Shown here piece after piece: positions 52,509 through 59,618 of a DNA stretch of 64,000 nucleotides. The DNA is from JACJWR01 sp963752505 (GTDB lineage Bacteria > Actinomycetota > Actinomycetes > S36-B12 > UBA10799). Every line of letters starts with the position of its first letter. Position 1 is the first letter of the stretch. Location: assembly GCA_963752505.1 (NCBI GenBank), contig CAVVYM010000009.1, forward strand, positions 1-64,000, written 5' to 3'. A model generated the notes under the pieces. That model ran no database searches, was not told the DNA's origin, and was given only the letters and a program-made list of their open reading frames with translations. Made by a program: the position numbers and the translations under genes.

Positions 52509-52598
52509 CCGCTGGCTGCCGCCCCGCCTGCGGGCACGCGCGCTTCGCGGCTTCGTGTCACGATTGGCGTAGCGCATCGATCGGCACCACTTTCGGGC

Positions 52599-52604
52599 TA
52601 GGGT
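52599..52604 (+). promoter_or_regulatory. -10-like hexamer TAGGGT upstream of pup
   Basis: In the 183-bp dop-pup gap, about 88 nt before the pup start. It would give a leadered mRNA for pup-prcB-prcA-pafA. No -35 seen. Confidence 0.35.
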
Positions 52605-52691
52605 CATTCCTGTTGGCGCACACGTGGCCTGCCGCCTCAGACTGCGCCCGGATGCCGGCGCCGCGGCGTCGATCAAGAGGAGGAACAACAG

Positions 52692-52895
52692 ATGTCTGCC
52701 CAGGAGCACGCTCACAAGCGCACCGACGACACCGACGACGTTCCCGCCGAGGAAGCTGAAGCGGCGGCTCACACCAGCAGCGACACCGCGGCGCGTGATG
52801 CCGACGTGGACTCCCTGCTCGATGAGATCGACGACGTGTTGGAAACCAATGCCGAGGAGTTCGTCGCCGCCTTCGTGCAGAAGGGCGGTCAGTAG
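52692..52895 (+). CDS. pup: Prokaryotic ubiquitin-like protein Pup
   Basis: 67 residues, intrinsically disordered and acidic. The N-terminus is rich in Asp, Glu and His. A C-terminal helix region (VDSLLDEIDDVLETNAEEFV) binds Mpa and PafA, and the end is FVQKGGQ. The final Gln must be deamidated to Glu by Dop before PafA attaches Pup to lysines. Good Shine-Dalgarno GAGGAGG upstream of ATG 52692. The prcB GTG follows the stop codon directly. Confidence 0.98.
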   Translation: MSAQEHAHKRTDDTDDVPAEEAEAAAHTSSDTAARDADVDSLLDEIDDVLETNAEEFVAAFVQKGGQ

Positions 52896-53795
52896 GTGAC
52901 GCGCTCGTACTCCGGACCCGGGCTTCCTGGCCACTACTTCTCGGCGGGGTCCTCGTCATTCATGGAGTTCATGGCCACCCATGCTCCTGAGCAACTGCCC
53001 GGTGGCGGGGCTACCGGCGACGGGGAGTATGACGCGCTGCGCGATCGGCGGACCGCGGCCACCTCGGACCTGCCCGCGCCGCACGGGACCACGATCGTTG
53101 CCAGCACCTTCGACGGCGGCGTCATCATGGCCGGTGATCGCCGAGCAACAATCGGGAACATCATCGCGCAGCGCGACATCGAGAAGGTGTTTACCGCCGA
53201 CGAGTACTCGGTGGTCGGCATCGCCGGCAGTGCCGGGCTGGCGATGGAGGTGGTGCGCGTGTTCCAACTCGAACTCGAGCACTACGAGAAGATCGAAGGT
53301 GTTCCGCTGTCGATGGCAGGTAAGGCCAACCGGTTGGGAACGTTGATTCGTTCCAACCTGGGCATGGCGATGCAGGGCCTGGCCGTCGTGCCCCTGTTCG
53401 CCGGCTATGACCTGGCAGCTGGCTCGGGTCGCATCTTCTCCTACGACGTCACTGGCGGCCGGTACGAGGAGCACGACTTCTACGCGGTCGGATCTGGTTC
53501 GCTGTTCGCGCGCGGGTCGCTCAAGAAGCTCTACCACCCGCAGATGTCCGCCCTCGATTGCGCCCGGGTATGCGTGGAAGCCCTCTTCGATGCGGCCGAT
53601 GACGATTCAGCCACCGGGGGCCCGGACCTGTATCGCCACATCTACCCGCTGCTCGCCGTGGTAGACGCCGATGGGGTGCGGATGCTCGACGCCACTCAGA
53701 CCGCCGAACTTGCCGAGGACGTGGTCGCGGTCCGACGCACGAGCCCCGATGGACCCAAGGCGGCCCTGCGGCCCGCCGGGGGTGACCGCTCGTGA
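52896..53795 (+). CDS. prcB: 20S proteasome beta subunit
   Basis: 299 residues from GTG 52896, directly after the pup stop. Made as a precursor: propeptide 1-64, cleaved before T65 in PHGTTIVAS, which becomes the N-terminal nucleophile. Other active-site parts: D near FDGGVIMAGDRRAT and the Lys/Ser network later. Forms the inner catalytic rings of the core particle. Its 3' end overlaps the prcA start by 4 nt (GTGA). Confidence 0.97.
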   Translation: MTRSYSGPGLPGHYFSAGSSSFMEFMATHAPEQLPGGGATGDGEYDALRDRRTAATSDLPAPHGTTIVASTFDGGVIMAGDRRATIGNIIAQRDIEKVFTADEYSVVGIAGSAGLAMEVVRVFQLELEHYEKIEGVPLSMAGKANRLGTLIRSNLGMAMQGLAVVPLFAGYDLAAGSGRIFSYDVTGGRYEEHDFYAVGSGSLFARGSLKKLYHPQMSALDCARVCVEALFDAADDDSATGGPDLYRHIYPLLAVVDADGVRMLDATQTAELAEDVVAVRRTSPDGPKAALRPAGGDRS

Positions 53796-54475
53796 GCACG
53801 CCGTACTACGTATCGCCTGAACAACTGATCAAGGACAAGGCCGATTTCGCCCGCAAGGGAATCTCACGAGGGCGTTCCGTCGTCGTGCTCGCAGGCGATG
53901 CGGGGATCCTCCTCGTCGCGGAGAACCCGTCGAAGGCGCTGCACAAAATCAGCGAAATCTACGACCACATCGGGTTCGCCGCAGTGGGAAAGTACAACGA
54001 GTTTGAGAATCTGCGCGTCGCCGGCATCCGATTCGCCGACCAGCGCGGTTTCGCCTACGACCGCTCAGACGTCACCGGTCGCAGCCTCGCGAACGCCTAC
54101 GCCCAATCCCTCGGTTCGGTTTTTACTGAGGCGACCAAGCCCTACGAGGTAGAGCTGGTTGTTGCCGAAGTCGGAGAGTCGGAAGCCACCGATCAGCTCT
54201 ACCGCATCGGCTTCGACGGGTCCGTGGCCGACGAGCAGGGTTTCGTCGCCATGGGTGGCTCGGTGGAGCCGATCACCGCCGAATTGAAACAGAAGTGGGA
54301 ACCCGGGATGGATCTATCCTCATCGGTGAAGCTGGCCCGCGATGTGCTTTCGGGGGATCGCCCTGAACCGCTCACCGAGTCCCTGTTGGAGGTTGCGGTG
54401 CTGGAAAGGGGTCGCCCGCGGCGTTCGTTCCGGCGGCTGACTGGTGAGAAGCTCGCCGCAGCACTGGCCGGATAG
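53792..54475 (+). CDS. prcA: 20S proteasome alpha subunit
   Basis: 227 residues from GTG 53792, overlapping the prcB TGA. Outer, non-catalytic ring subunit that forms the gate and docks Mpa. Starts STPYYVSPEQLIKDKADFARKGISRGRSVV, the alpha-type N-terminal helix, and contains KISEIYDHIGFAAVGKYNEFENLRVAGI. No nucleophile Thr. Ends in RRSFRRLTGEKLAAALAG. Confidence 0.97.
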   Translation: MSTPYYVSPEQLIKDKADFARKGISRGRSVVVLAGDAGILLVAENPSKALHKISEIYDHIGFAAVGKYNEFENLRVAGIRFADQRGFAYDRSDVTGRSLANAYAQSLGSVFTEATKPYEVELVVAEVGESEATDQLYRIGFDGSVADEQGFVAMGGSVEPITAELKQKWEPGMDLSSSVKLARDVLSGDRPEPLTESLLEVAVLERGRPRRSFRRLTGEKLAAALAG

Positions 54476-54480
54476 TGCCC

Positions 54481-55848
54481 ATGGAGCGGCGCATCTTCGG
54501 CATGGAGACCGAGTACGGCGTCACCTGCACCTTTCGGGGCCAGCGGCGGCTCTCACCCGACGAGGTAGCCCGCTACCTGTTTCGCCGAGTGGTTTCCTGG
54601 GGCCGTTCCTCGAACGTGTTCCTGCGCAATGGTTCGCGGCTCTACCTCGACGTCGGCAGTCACCCCGAGTACGCGACTGCGGAATGTGACGACATCGTCG
54701 AACTGGTGGCGCACGACAAGGCTGGCGAACGGGTGCTCGAGGGCCTCGTGGTGGACGCCCAGGCGCGGCTGGCCGAAGAGGGTGTCGGCGGGGAGATCTA
54801 CCTGTTCAAGAACAACACGGATTCAGCTGGAAACTCCTACGGTTGCCACGAGAACTACCTCATCTCGCGCGCCGGCGAGTTCAGCCACATGGCTGATGCA
54901 CTCATCCCATTCCTGGTTTCCAGGCAGTTGATCTGCGGAGCTGGCAAGGTGCTCCAAACCCCACGCGGGGCGGTGTACAGCTTCAGCCAACGCGCCGAAC
55001 ACATCTGGGAGGGGGTCTCGAGCGCCACGACGCGCAGCAGACCCATCATCAACACCCGCGATGAGCCCCACGCAGACGCGGACCGCTACCGGCGCCTCCA
55101 CGTCATCGTGGGCGACTCGAACATGTCCGAGACCACCACCCTGCTCAAAGTGGCGAGCACCGATTTGGTGCTGCGACTGCTCGAGGCGGGCGTGGGAATC
55201 CGAGACATGGCCTTGGAGAACCCCATCCGGGCCATCCGCGATATCTCGTACGACTTGACCGGCAACAAGGCGGTGCGCCTCGCCAACGGTCGGCAGCGTA
55301 CCGCGCTGGAGATCCAGACCGAGTACTACGAACGGGCCGTCAACCACGCGGATCGACAGGGCTGGCTCGCACCCGGAACACCCGCAGCGCGGGCCGCAGA
55401 ACTGTGGGGCCGTGCCCTGCAGGCGATTCGGGAGCAGAACCCCGGGCTCATCGACACCGAGATCGATTGGGCGATCAAGCAACGCCTGCTCAATCGCTAC
55501 ATGGCCGGTCACGACCTCACCTTGTCCAGTGCGCGGATCGCGCAGATGGATCTCGCCTACCACGACGTCAACCGCGACCGAGGTCTCTTCTACCTGCTCC
55601 AACGCAATGGACTCGCAGCCCGCGTCACCGACGATGTTCGAGTATTCGAGGCGAAGACGGTGCCGCCGCAAACCACGCGTGCCAAGTTGCGCGGCGATTT
55701 CATTCGTCGTGCTCAGGAACGCCGCCGGGACTTCACCGTCGACTGGGTTCATCTCAAGCTCAACGATCAATCGCAGCGCACGGTGCTCTGCAAGGATCCC
55801 TTCCGAAGCGTCGACGAACGTGTCTCGCGCCTCATTGAAAGCATGTGA
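54481..55848 (+). CDS. pafA: Pup ligase PafA
   Basis: 455 residues. Attaches deamidated Pup to substrate lysines through a phosphorylated Pup intermediate. Starts MERRIFGMETEYGVTCTF. It lacks the Dop loop and has RNGSRLYLDVGSHPEYATAE, LFKNNTDSAGNSYGCHENYLI and RPIINTRDEPHADAD, then RAKLRGDFIRRAQERRRDFTVDW in the C-terminal domain. ATG 54481 is chosen; GTG 54475 sharing a base with the prcA stop is possible and adds two residues. pafB and pafC do not follow. Confidence 0.97.
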   Translation: MERRIFGMETEYGVTCTFRGQRRLSPDEVARYLFRRVVSWGRSSNVFLRNGSRLYLDVGSHPEYATAECDDIVELVAHDKAGERVLEGLVVDAQARLAEEGVGGEIYLFKNNTDSAGNSYGCHENYLISRAGEFSHMADALIPFLVSRQLICGAGKVLQTPRGAVYSFSQRAEHIWEGVSSATTRSRPIINTRDEPHADADRYRRLHVIVGDSNMSETTTLLKVASTDLVLRLLEAGVGIRDMALENPIRAIRDISYDLTGNKAVRLANGRQRTALEIQTEYYERAVNHADRQGWLAPGTPAARAAELWGRALQAIREQNPGLIDTEIDWAIKQRLLNRYMAGHDLTLSSARIAQMDLAYHDVNRDRGLFYLLQRNGLAARVTDDVRVFEAKTVPPQTTRAKLRGDFIRRAQERRRDFTVDWVHLKLNDQSQRTVLCKDPFRSVDERVSRLIESM

Positions 55849-55856
55849 CTTCCAGG

Positions 55857-55862
55857 TAGGGT
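55857..55862 (+). promoter_or_regulatory. -10 hexamer TAGGGT of lipoprotein FKBP gene
   Basis: Ends 6 nt before GTG 55869; leaderless arrangement just after pafA. Confidence 0.5.
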
Positions 55863-55868
55863 TGCCTG

Positions 55869-56477
55869 GTGCACAACAGCCGACGTCGTCGACTCCTTGT
55901 CGCTGCCACCCCGCTCGCCGCCGTTCTCCTGGTAGCGGGGTGCAGTTCCGACTCCACCTCCCAACCCGACGGGTCACCTTCGCCTGAAGCATCCGCGGCC
56001 AGCAACCCGGTATCCCCAGGCCCCACTTCGTCCCAGCCGGGCGCACCAGCCGCAAGCGGCGATGCCGCCCCGGCGGTCACGAGCGACGGCGTCACCGTGA
56101 CTGGCGCCAAGGGTGGGCAACCCAGCGTCACCGTCACACCAGACCAGGCAGCACCTGCCGAATTGGTTGTCGTCGACGTCTATGAGGGAACCGGACCCGA
56201 GCTGGAGGCGGGCGGCTCTGGAATCTTCGAGTACGAAGGCGTGCTCTTCAGCGACGGGACCACTTTCGACTCGTCCTGGGATCGCGGATCGCCCATCGCT
56301 GTCACGCTCGAGCGGGTCATCCCCGGTTGGCAGGAGGGGCTCGTGGGGATGAAGACCGGAGGCCGCCGGCTGCTCATCATCCCGCCCGACCAGGCGTACG
56401 GAAACCAGGCTCTGCAGGGTATCCCGCCCAACTCGACCCTTGTCTTTGTCGTCGACCTAGAGGAAGTGGCCGGATGA
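55869..56477 (+). CDS. FKBP-type peptidyl-prolyl isomerase, lipoprotein
   Basis: 202 residues from GTG 55869. Lipoprotein signal (HNSRRRRLLVAATPLAAVLLVAGC, lipobox LVAGC with Cys near 23), a Ser/Pro/Ala-rich linker (about 25-95), and a C-terminal FKBP domain: FEYEGVLFSDGTTFDSSWDRG, VIPGWQEGLVGMKTGGRRLLIIPP, AYG and STLVFVVDL. It should catalyse prolyl isomerisation of secreted proteins at the outer face of the membrane. Overlaps the next FKBP gene by 4 nt (ATGA), so the two are coupled. Confidence 0.93.
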   Translation: MHNSRRRRLLVAATPLAAVLLVAGCSSDSTSQPDGSPSPEASAASNPVSPGPTSSQPGAPAASGDAAPAVTSDGVTVTGAKGGQPSVTVTPDQAAPAELVVVDVYEGTGPELEAGGSGIFEYEGVLFSDGTTFDSSWDRGSPIAVTLERVIPGWQEGLVGMKTGGRRLLIIPPDQAYGNQALQGIPPNSTLVFVVDLEEVAG

Positions 56478-56839
56478 GTGAACTAGAACGCCCATTTGTC
56501 GATCCGCCCGAGGGCGACCCGCCCACCGAGCTGGAGATCCGCGACATCAAGGTCGGGGATGGCGCTGAGGCAACGCCTGGTGCCAACGTCAAGGTCCACT
56601 ACGTGGGAGTCGATTTCGGCTCCGGCGAAGACTTTGACTCGAGTTGGGCGCGCGGCGAGCCGATCGAATTCCCGCTCAAGGGCCTCATCGCCGGTTGGCA
56701 GGAAGGCATCCCCGGCATGCGCGTCGGCGGACGCCGCGAACTGATCATTCCGCCTCGGCTCGCCTACGGCGAGACCGGTCACCATCCGCTCGCCGGATCC
56801 ACACTGATCTTCGTGATCGACCTCCTGGCTGTCTCCTAA
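56474..56839 (+). CDS. FKBP-type peptidyl-prolyl isomerase, cytoplasmic
   Basis: 121 residues from ATG 56474, overlapping the TGA of the lipoprotein FKBP gene. Complete single FKBP domain: VHYVGVDFGSGEDFDSSWARGEPIEF, GLIAGWQEGIPGMRVGGRRELIIPPRLAYGETG, and STLIFVIDLL. No signal peptide, so it acts in the cytoplasm. It pairs with the membrane-anchored paralog; similar pairs sit near pafA in other actinobacteria. Confidence 0.95.
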   Translation: MSELERPFVDPPEGDPPTELEIRDIKVGDGAEATPGANVKVHYVGVDFGSGEDFDSSWARGEPIEFPLKGLIAGWQEGIPGMRVGGRRELIIPPRLAYGETGHHPLAGSTLIFVIDLLAVS

Positions 56840-57028
56840 GGGCTATCGCCGCTCGGATCGGCCCGAGCTACGCCGTCGCCCGTCACACCGGTCAGTAGGG
56901 AAGTTCACCAAACGCCAGACAGCGCCCCCGCGTGTGCACCACACTGCGGACTACGAATCGTGCCTCGTTCATCCGGGGCGCCCGTAGGCCACGAGCGGTC
57001 GCAGCATGCGCGAGGAGGTGGATGCACG

Positions 57029-57385
57029 GTGACAACGATCAAGGTCACCTGCCCGGACTGTGGTGACATCGATCTGCATCCGGTGGATCTGGAGTTGAAC
57101 GTCGCTCCGACGTGGGCGACGTACAAGTTTCGCTGCAGTGAGTGCGGGGAAACGGTGCGGAAGTCGGCCGACACCGAGATTGTCGACCTGCTCAGCAGCG
57201 CTGGCGTTCCGACCAGCGTGATACCGGCAGAAGCACTCGAAGCCCGCAACGGACCGGCGATCTCCTACGACGATGTGCTCGACTTCGCCCTCGCGCTACG
57301 CGATGAGGCGACGTTCGAGAGTCTGATGGCCGACCATCGACCCACGACGGGTGGACCGCGCAAGCGCAAACGCCTGCGCTGGTGA
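57029..57385 (+). CDS. Zinc-ribbon protein of unknown function
   Basis: 118 residues from GTG 57029; GAGGAGGT at 57011-57018 sets this start. Two Cys pairs (CPDCGD near 8-11 and CSECGE near 33-36) should bind zinc as a small ribbon. The middle has a strand-rich YKFRCSEC stretch, then a helix (YDDVLDFALALRDEATFESLM). The tail is basic (GGPRKRKRLRW). It may bind nucleic acid or another protein. It stands between the FKBP pair and tatA, where pafB and pafC are found in many relatives. Confidence 0.8.
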   Translation: MTTIKVTCPDCGDIDLHPVDLELNVAPTWATYKFRCSECGETVRKSADTEIVDLLSSAGVPTSVIPAEALEARNGPAISYDDVLDFALALRDEATFESLMADHRPTTGGPRKRKRLRW

Positions 57386-57501
57386 GGACTTTGGGTGACT
57401 CGTCGTGGCTGCCTTGGCCAGATCGGGCGAGCAGAGCGTATCCTCTTCGATAACAACGCCTGCCCTGCCCGGGGGCGGCCGACGACGAAAGGCTCGTGCG
57501 T

Positions 57502-57804
57502 ATGCCGAATTTGCGCGGCTGGGAAATCCTGGTCCTCGTCCTCATCGTGCTGCTCCTCTTCGGGTCGAAGAAGTTGCCGGACGCTGCGCGCGGTATCGGT
57601 CGATCGCTGCGAATCTTCAAGTCCGAGACCAAGGGCTTGATGGACGAAGAGAAGTCCTCGGACGAAACACCGGCCGTCGCTGCGGCACCAGAAACTCCGC
57701 AGGTGCCGCCTGCGGTCGCCGATCCGGCGCCGCTGCCTGGCTCGACACCGGTGGAGTCGGCCGAACAGGGGCAGCAGCCACCCTCGGGGCGGACGAACGC
57801 CTGA
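57502..57804 (+). CDS. tatA: Sec-independent translocase subunit TatA
   Basis: 100 residues from ATG 57502 (AAAGG about 9 nt upstream; GTG 57496 is possible). A single N-terminal membrane helix (MPNLRGWEILVLVLIVLLLFGSKKLP) with the Phe-Gly hinge, an amphipathic helix (DAARGIGRSLRIFKSETKG), and a long Pro/Ala/Glu tail. It forms the pore of the twin-arginine export system together with TatC encoded just downstream. tatB is not adjacent. Confidence 0.95.
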   Translation: MPNLRGWEILVLVLIVLLLFGSKKLPDAARGIGRSLRIFKSETKGLMDEEKSSDETPAVAAAPETPQVPPAVADPAPLPGSTPVESAEQGQQPPSGRTNA

Positions 57805-57819
57805 TCTGCGCGTTTGGTC

Positions 57820-58680
57820 ATGACCACCTTCGATTCCGGCGTGTCTTCGTCGGCCAGTGAGCCTGATGCGGCACCGCCGCCCGGCTCCATGACGCTCACC
57901 GAGCACCTGCGCGAACTGCGCGGTCGGTTGTTCAAGAGTGCGCTGGCAATTGTCATCGGCATGGTGGTTGGCTGGATCTTCTACGACCAGATCTACACAT
58001 TCCTGTCCGAGCCGATCACGAAAGTGATCGACCAGGCGCAAGCCGAGGGACGCGAGATCGAGGTGGTTGTCCTCGGTGTGACGGACCCTTTCACCTTGAA
58101 ACTCAAGGTCTCCGCAATGGCTGGCTTGGTGCTGTCGGCTCCCGTCTGGCTGTACCAGCTGTGGCGCTTCGTCACACCTGGACTCCACAAGAACGAGAAG
58201 CGCACGGCCTACTTGTTCGTCGCGCTCGGCTTTCCGCTGTTCCTCACCGGCATCGCGATGGCCTACCTGGTGCTCCCGAAGGGTCTGGACCTGCTGTTCG
58301 GTTTCACCCCCGAGAACGTCGGCAACTTCGTCGAAGTGAGCAAGTACCTGACGTTCTTTCTCCGCACCGCTTTGGTGTTCGGGTTGGGCTTCCTGATTCC
58401 GCTCGTGCTCGTGGCCCTCAACGTGGTCGGCGTGCTGAGCGGCAAACGGCTGCTCTCGTGGTGGCGGGGGATCGTCTTCAGCGTCTTTGTGTTCGCCGCC
58501 GTGGCGACGCCGTCGGGTGACCCGATCACCATGTTCGTCCTGGCCCTGCCGATGCTGCTCTTGGTGGGTAGCGCCATCGCGTTCAGTTTCCTCAACGACC
58601 GCCGACGAGCCCGTCGATCCGACGAACCGGACTACGACACGTGGGACGATGACGAGACGAGCCCGCTCCCGGGGGAGTAG
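57820..58680 (+). CDS. tatC: Sec-independent translocase subunit TatC
   Basis: 286 residues from ATG 57820, 15 bp after tatA. Six-helix membrane protein that recognises twin-arginine signal peptides. Seen: MTLTEHLRELRGRLFKSALAI, the Glu of the conserved LPKGLDLLFGFTPEN region, VWLYQLWRFVTPGLHKNEKR, and VFAAVATPSGDPITMF in the fifth-sixth helix. N-terminal 25 residues are a non-conserved extension; length is slightly above usual. Confidence 0.96.
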   Translation: MTTFDSGVSSSASEPDAAPPPGSMTLTEHLRELRGRLFKSALAIVIGMVVGWIFYDQIYTFLSEPITKVIDQAQAEGREIEVVVLGVTDPFTLKLKVSAMAGLVLSAPVWLYQLWRFVTPGLHKNEKRTAYLFVALGFPLFLTGIAMAYLVLPKGLDLLFGFTPENVGNFVEVSKYLTFFLRTALVFGLGFLIPLVLVALNVVGVLSGKRLLSWWRGIVFSVFVFAAVATPSGDPITMFVLALPMLLLVGSAIAFSFLNDRRRARRSDEPDYDTWDDDETSPLPGE

Positions 58681-58683
58681 CGT
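58678..58683 (+). promoter_or_regulatory. -10 hexamer TAGCGT of the lipid kinase gene
   Basis: Begins on the tatC stop codon TAG and ends 7 nt before ATG 58691. Confidence 0.45.
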
Positions 58684-58690
58684 CCAGCCC

Positions 58691-59608
58691 ATGAGCCCTG
58701 CCAACCCGCCCCGGCGGGTGATCCTGCTCGTCAATCCCACTTCGGGTGGCGGGCGTGGTGGCCGCAATGCTCCGGTGGCTGTTCAGCGCCTCACCGAGTT
58801 AGGCCTCGACGTCGTGGAGATCAGCGGCGCAACGGCCGAGGCAAGCGCTGCCGATGCCCGGGCCGTGCTCGAGCAGGGCGGTATCGACGCCGTCGTGGCC
58901 TGTGGCGGCGACGGCACGGTGAATCTCGCAGTTCAACTAGTCGCGGGCACGGACATCCCGCTGGGCATCATCCCGGTGGGTACCGGCGACGACAACGCAC
59001 GGACCTTGAACATCCCGCTCAACGATGTGGCGGCAGCGGCGGACGTCATAGCCGCCGGGCATGAACGGCAGTTGGATCTGGGGTTCGTCGCGGCCGCCGG
59101 CGGCGAATCCCGCTGGTTCCTCGGAGTGATGAGTTCCGGCTTCGATTCGCTGGTCAACGAGCGGGCCAACCGGATGCGGTGGCCCGGAGGAAAGGCGCGC
59201 TACCTACTGGCGATCGTGGCCGAGCTCAGCGTCTTTCGGCCTCTTCCCTACACGGTAGACATCGATGGCGAGGATCACGACGGGGTCGCGATGCTCGTGG
59301 CGGTGGGCAACGGCATGTCCTACGGTGGCGGAATGAAGGTATGCCCAAGCGCGGCGCCGGATGATGGGGAGCTCTCGCTCACGTTCCTCGGTCGCGTCAG
59401 TAAGCCCACCTTCCTCAAGGTCTTCCCCAGGGTTTTCTCGGGCACGCACATCTCTCACCCCGCCGTCAGCGAATACAGCGGCAAGTCGATCAGATTGGAC
59501 GCGCCTGACCAGGTGGCCTACGCAGACGGCGAGCGGGTGGGTGCGCTGCCCGTGACGGTGGACGTCCGACCCGGTGCACTGCGGGCGTTCGTGCCCGTGC
59601 AGGTGTGA
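58691..59608 (+). CDS. Diacylglycerol kinase family lipid kinase
   Basis: 305 residues from ATG 58691. DagK/YegS-type catalytic domain: VILLVNPTSGGGRGG, VVACGGDGTVNLAVQ (GGDGT nucleotide-binding motif), and IPVGTGDDNARTL. It should phosphorylate a membrane lipid alcohol such as diacylglycerol, or a sphingoid-like lipid. MVAVGNGMSYGGGMKVCPSAAPDDGELSL in the second domain is typical. Located between tatC and helY. Confidence 0.9.
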   Translation: MSPANPPRRVILLVNPTSGGGRGGRNAPVAVQRLTELGLDVVEISGATAEASAADARAVLEQGGIDAVVACGGDGTVNLAVQLVAGTDIPLGIIPVGTGDDNARTLNIPLNDVAAAADVIAAGHERQLDLGFVAAAGGESRWFLGVMSSGFDSLVNERANRMRWPGGKARYLLAIVAELSVFRPLPYTVDIDGEDHDGVAMLVAVGNGMSYGGGMKVCPSAAPDDGELSLTFLGRVSKPTFLKVFPRVFSGTHISHPAVSEYSGKSIRLDAPDQVAYADGERVGALPVTVDVRPGALRAFVPVQV

Positions 59609-59618
59609 GTCGGGCGTC

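Noticed and set aside
57265..58767. 500-codon minus-strand frame
   Set aside because: Antisense to tatA and tatC, with charged low-complexity sequence.
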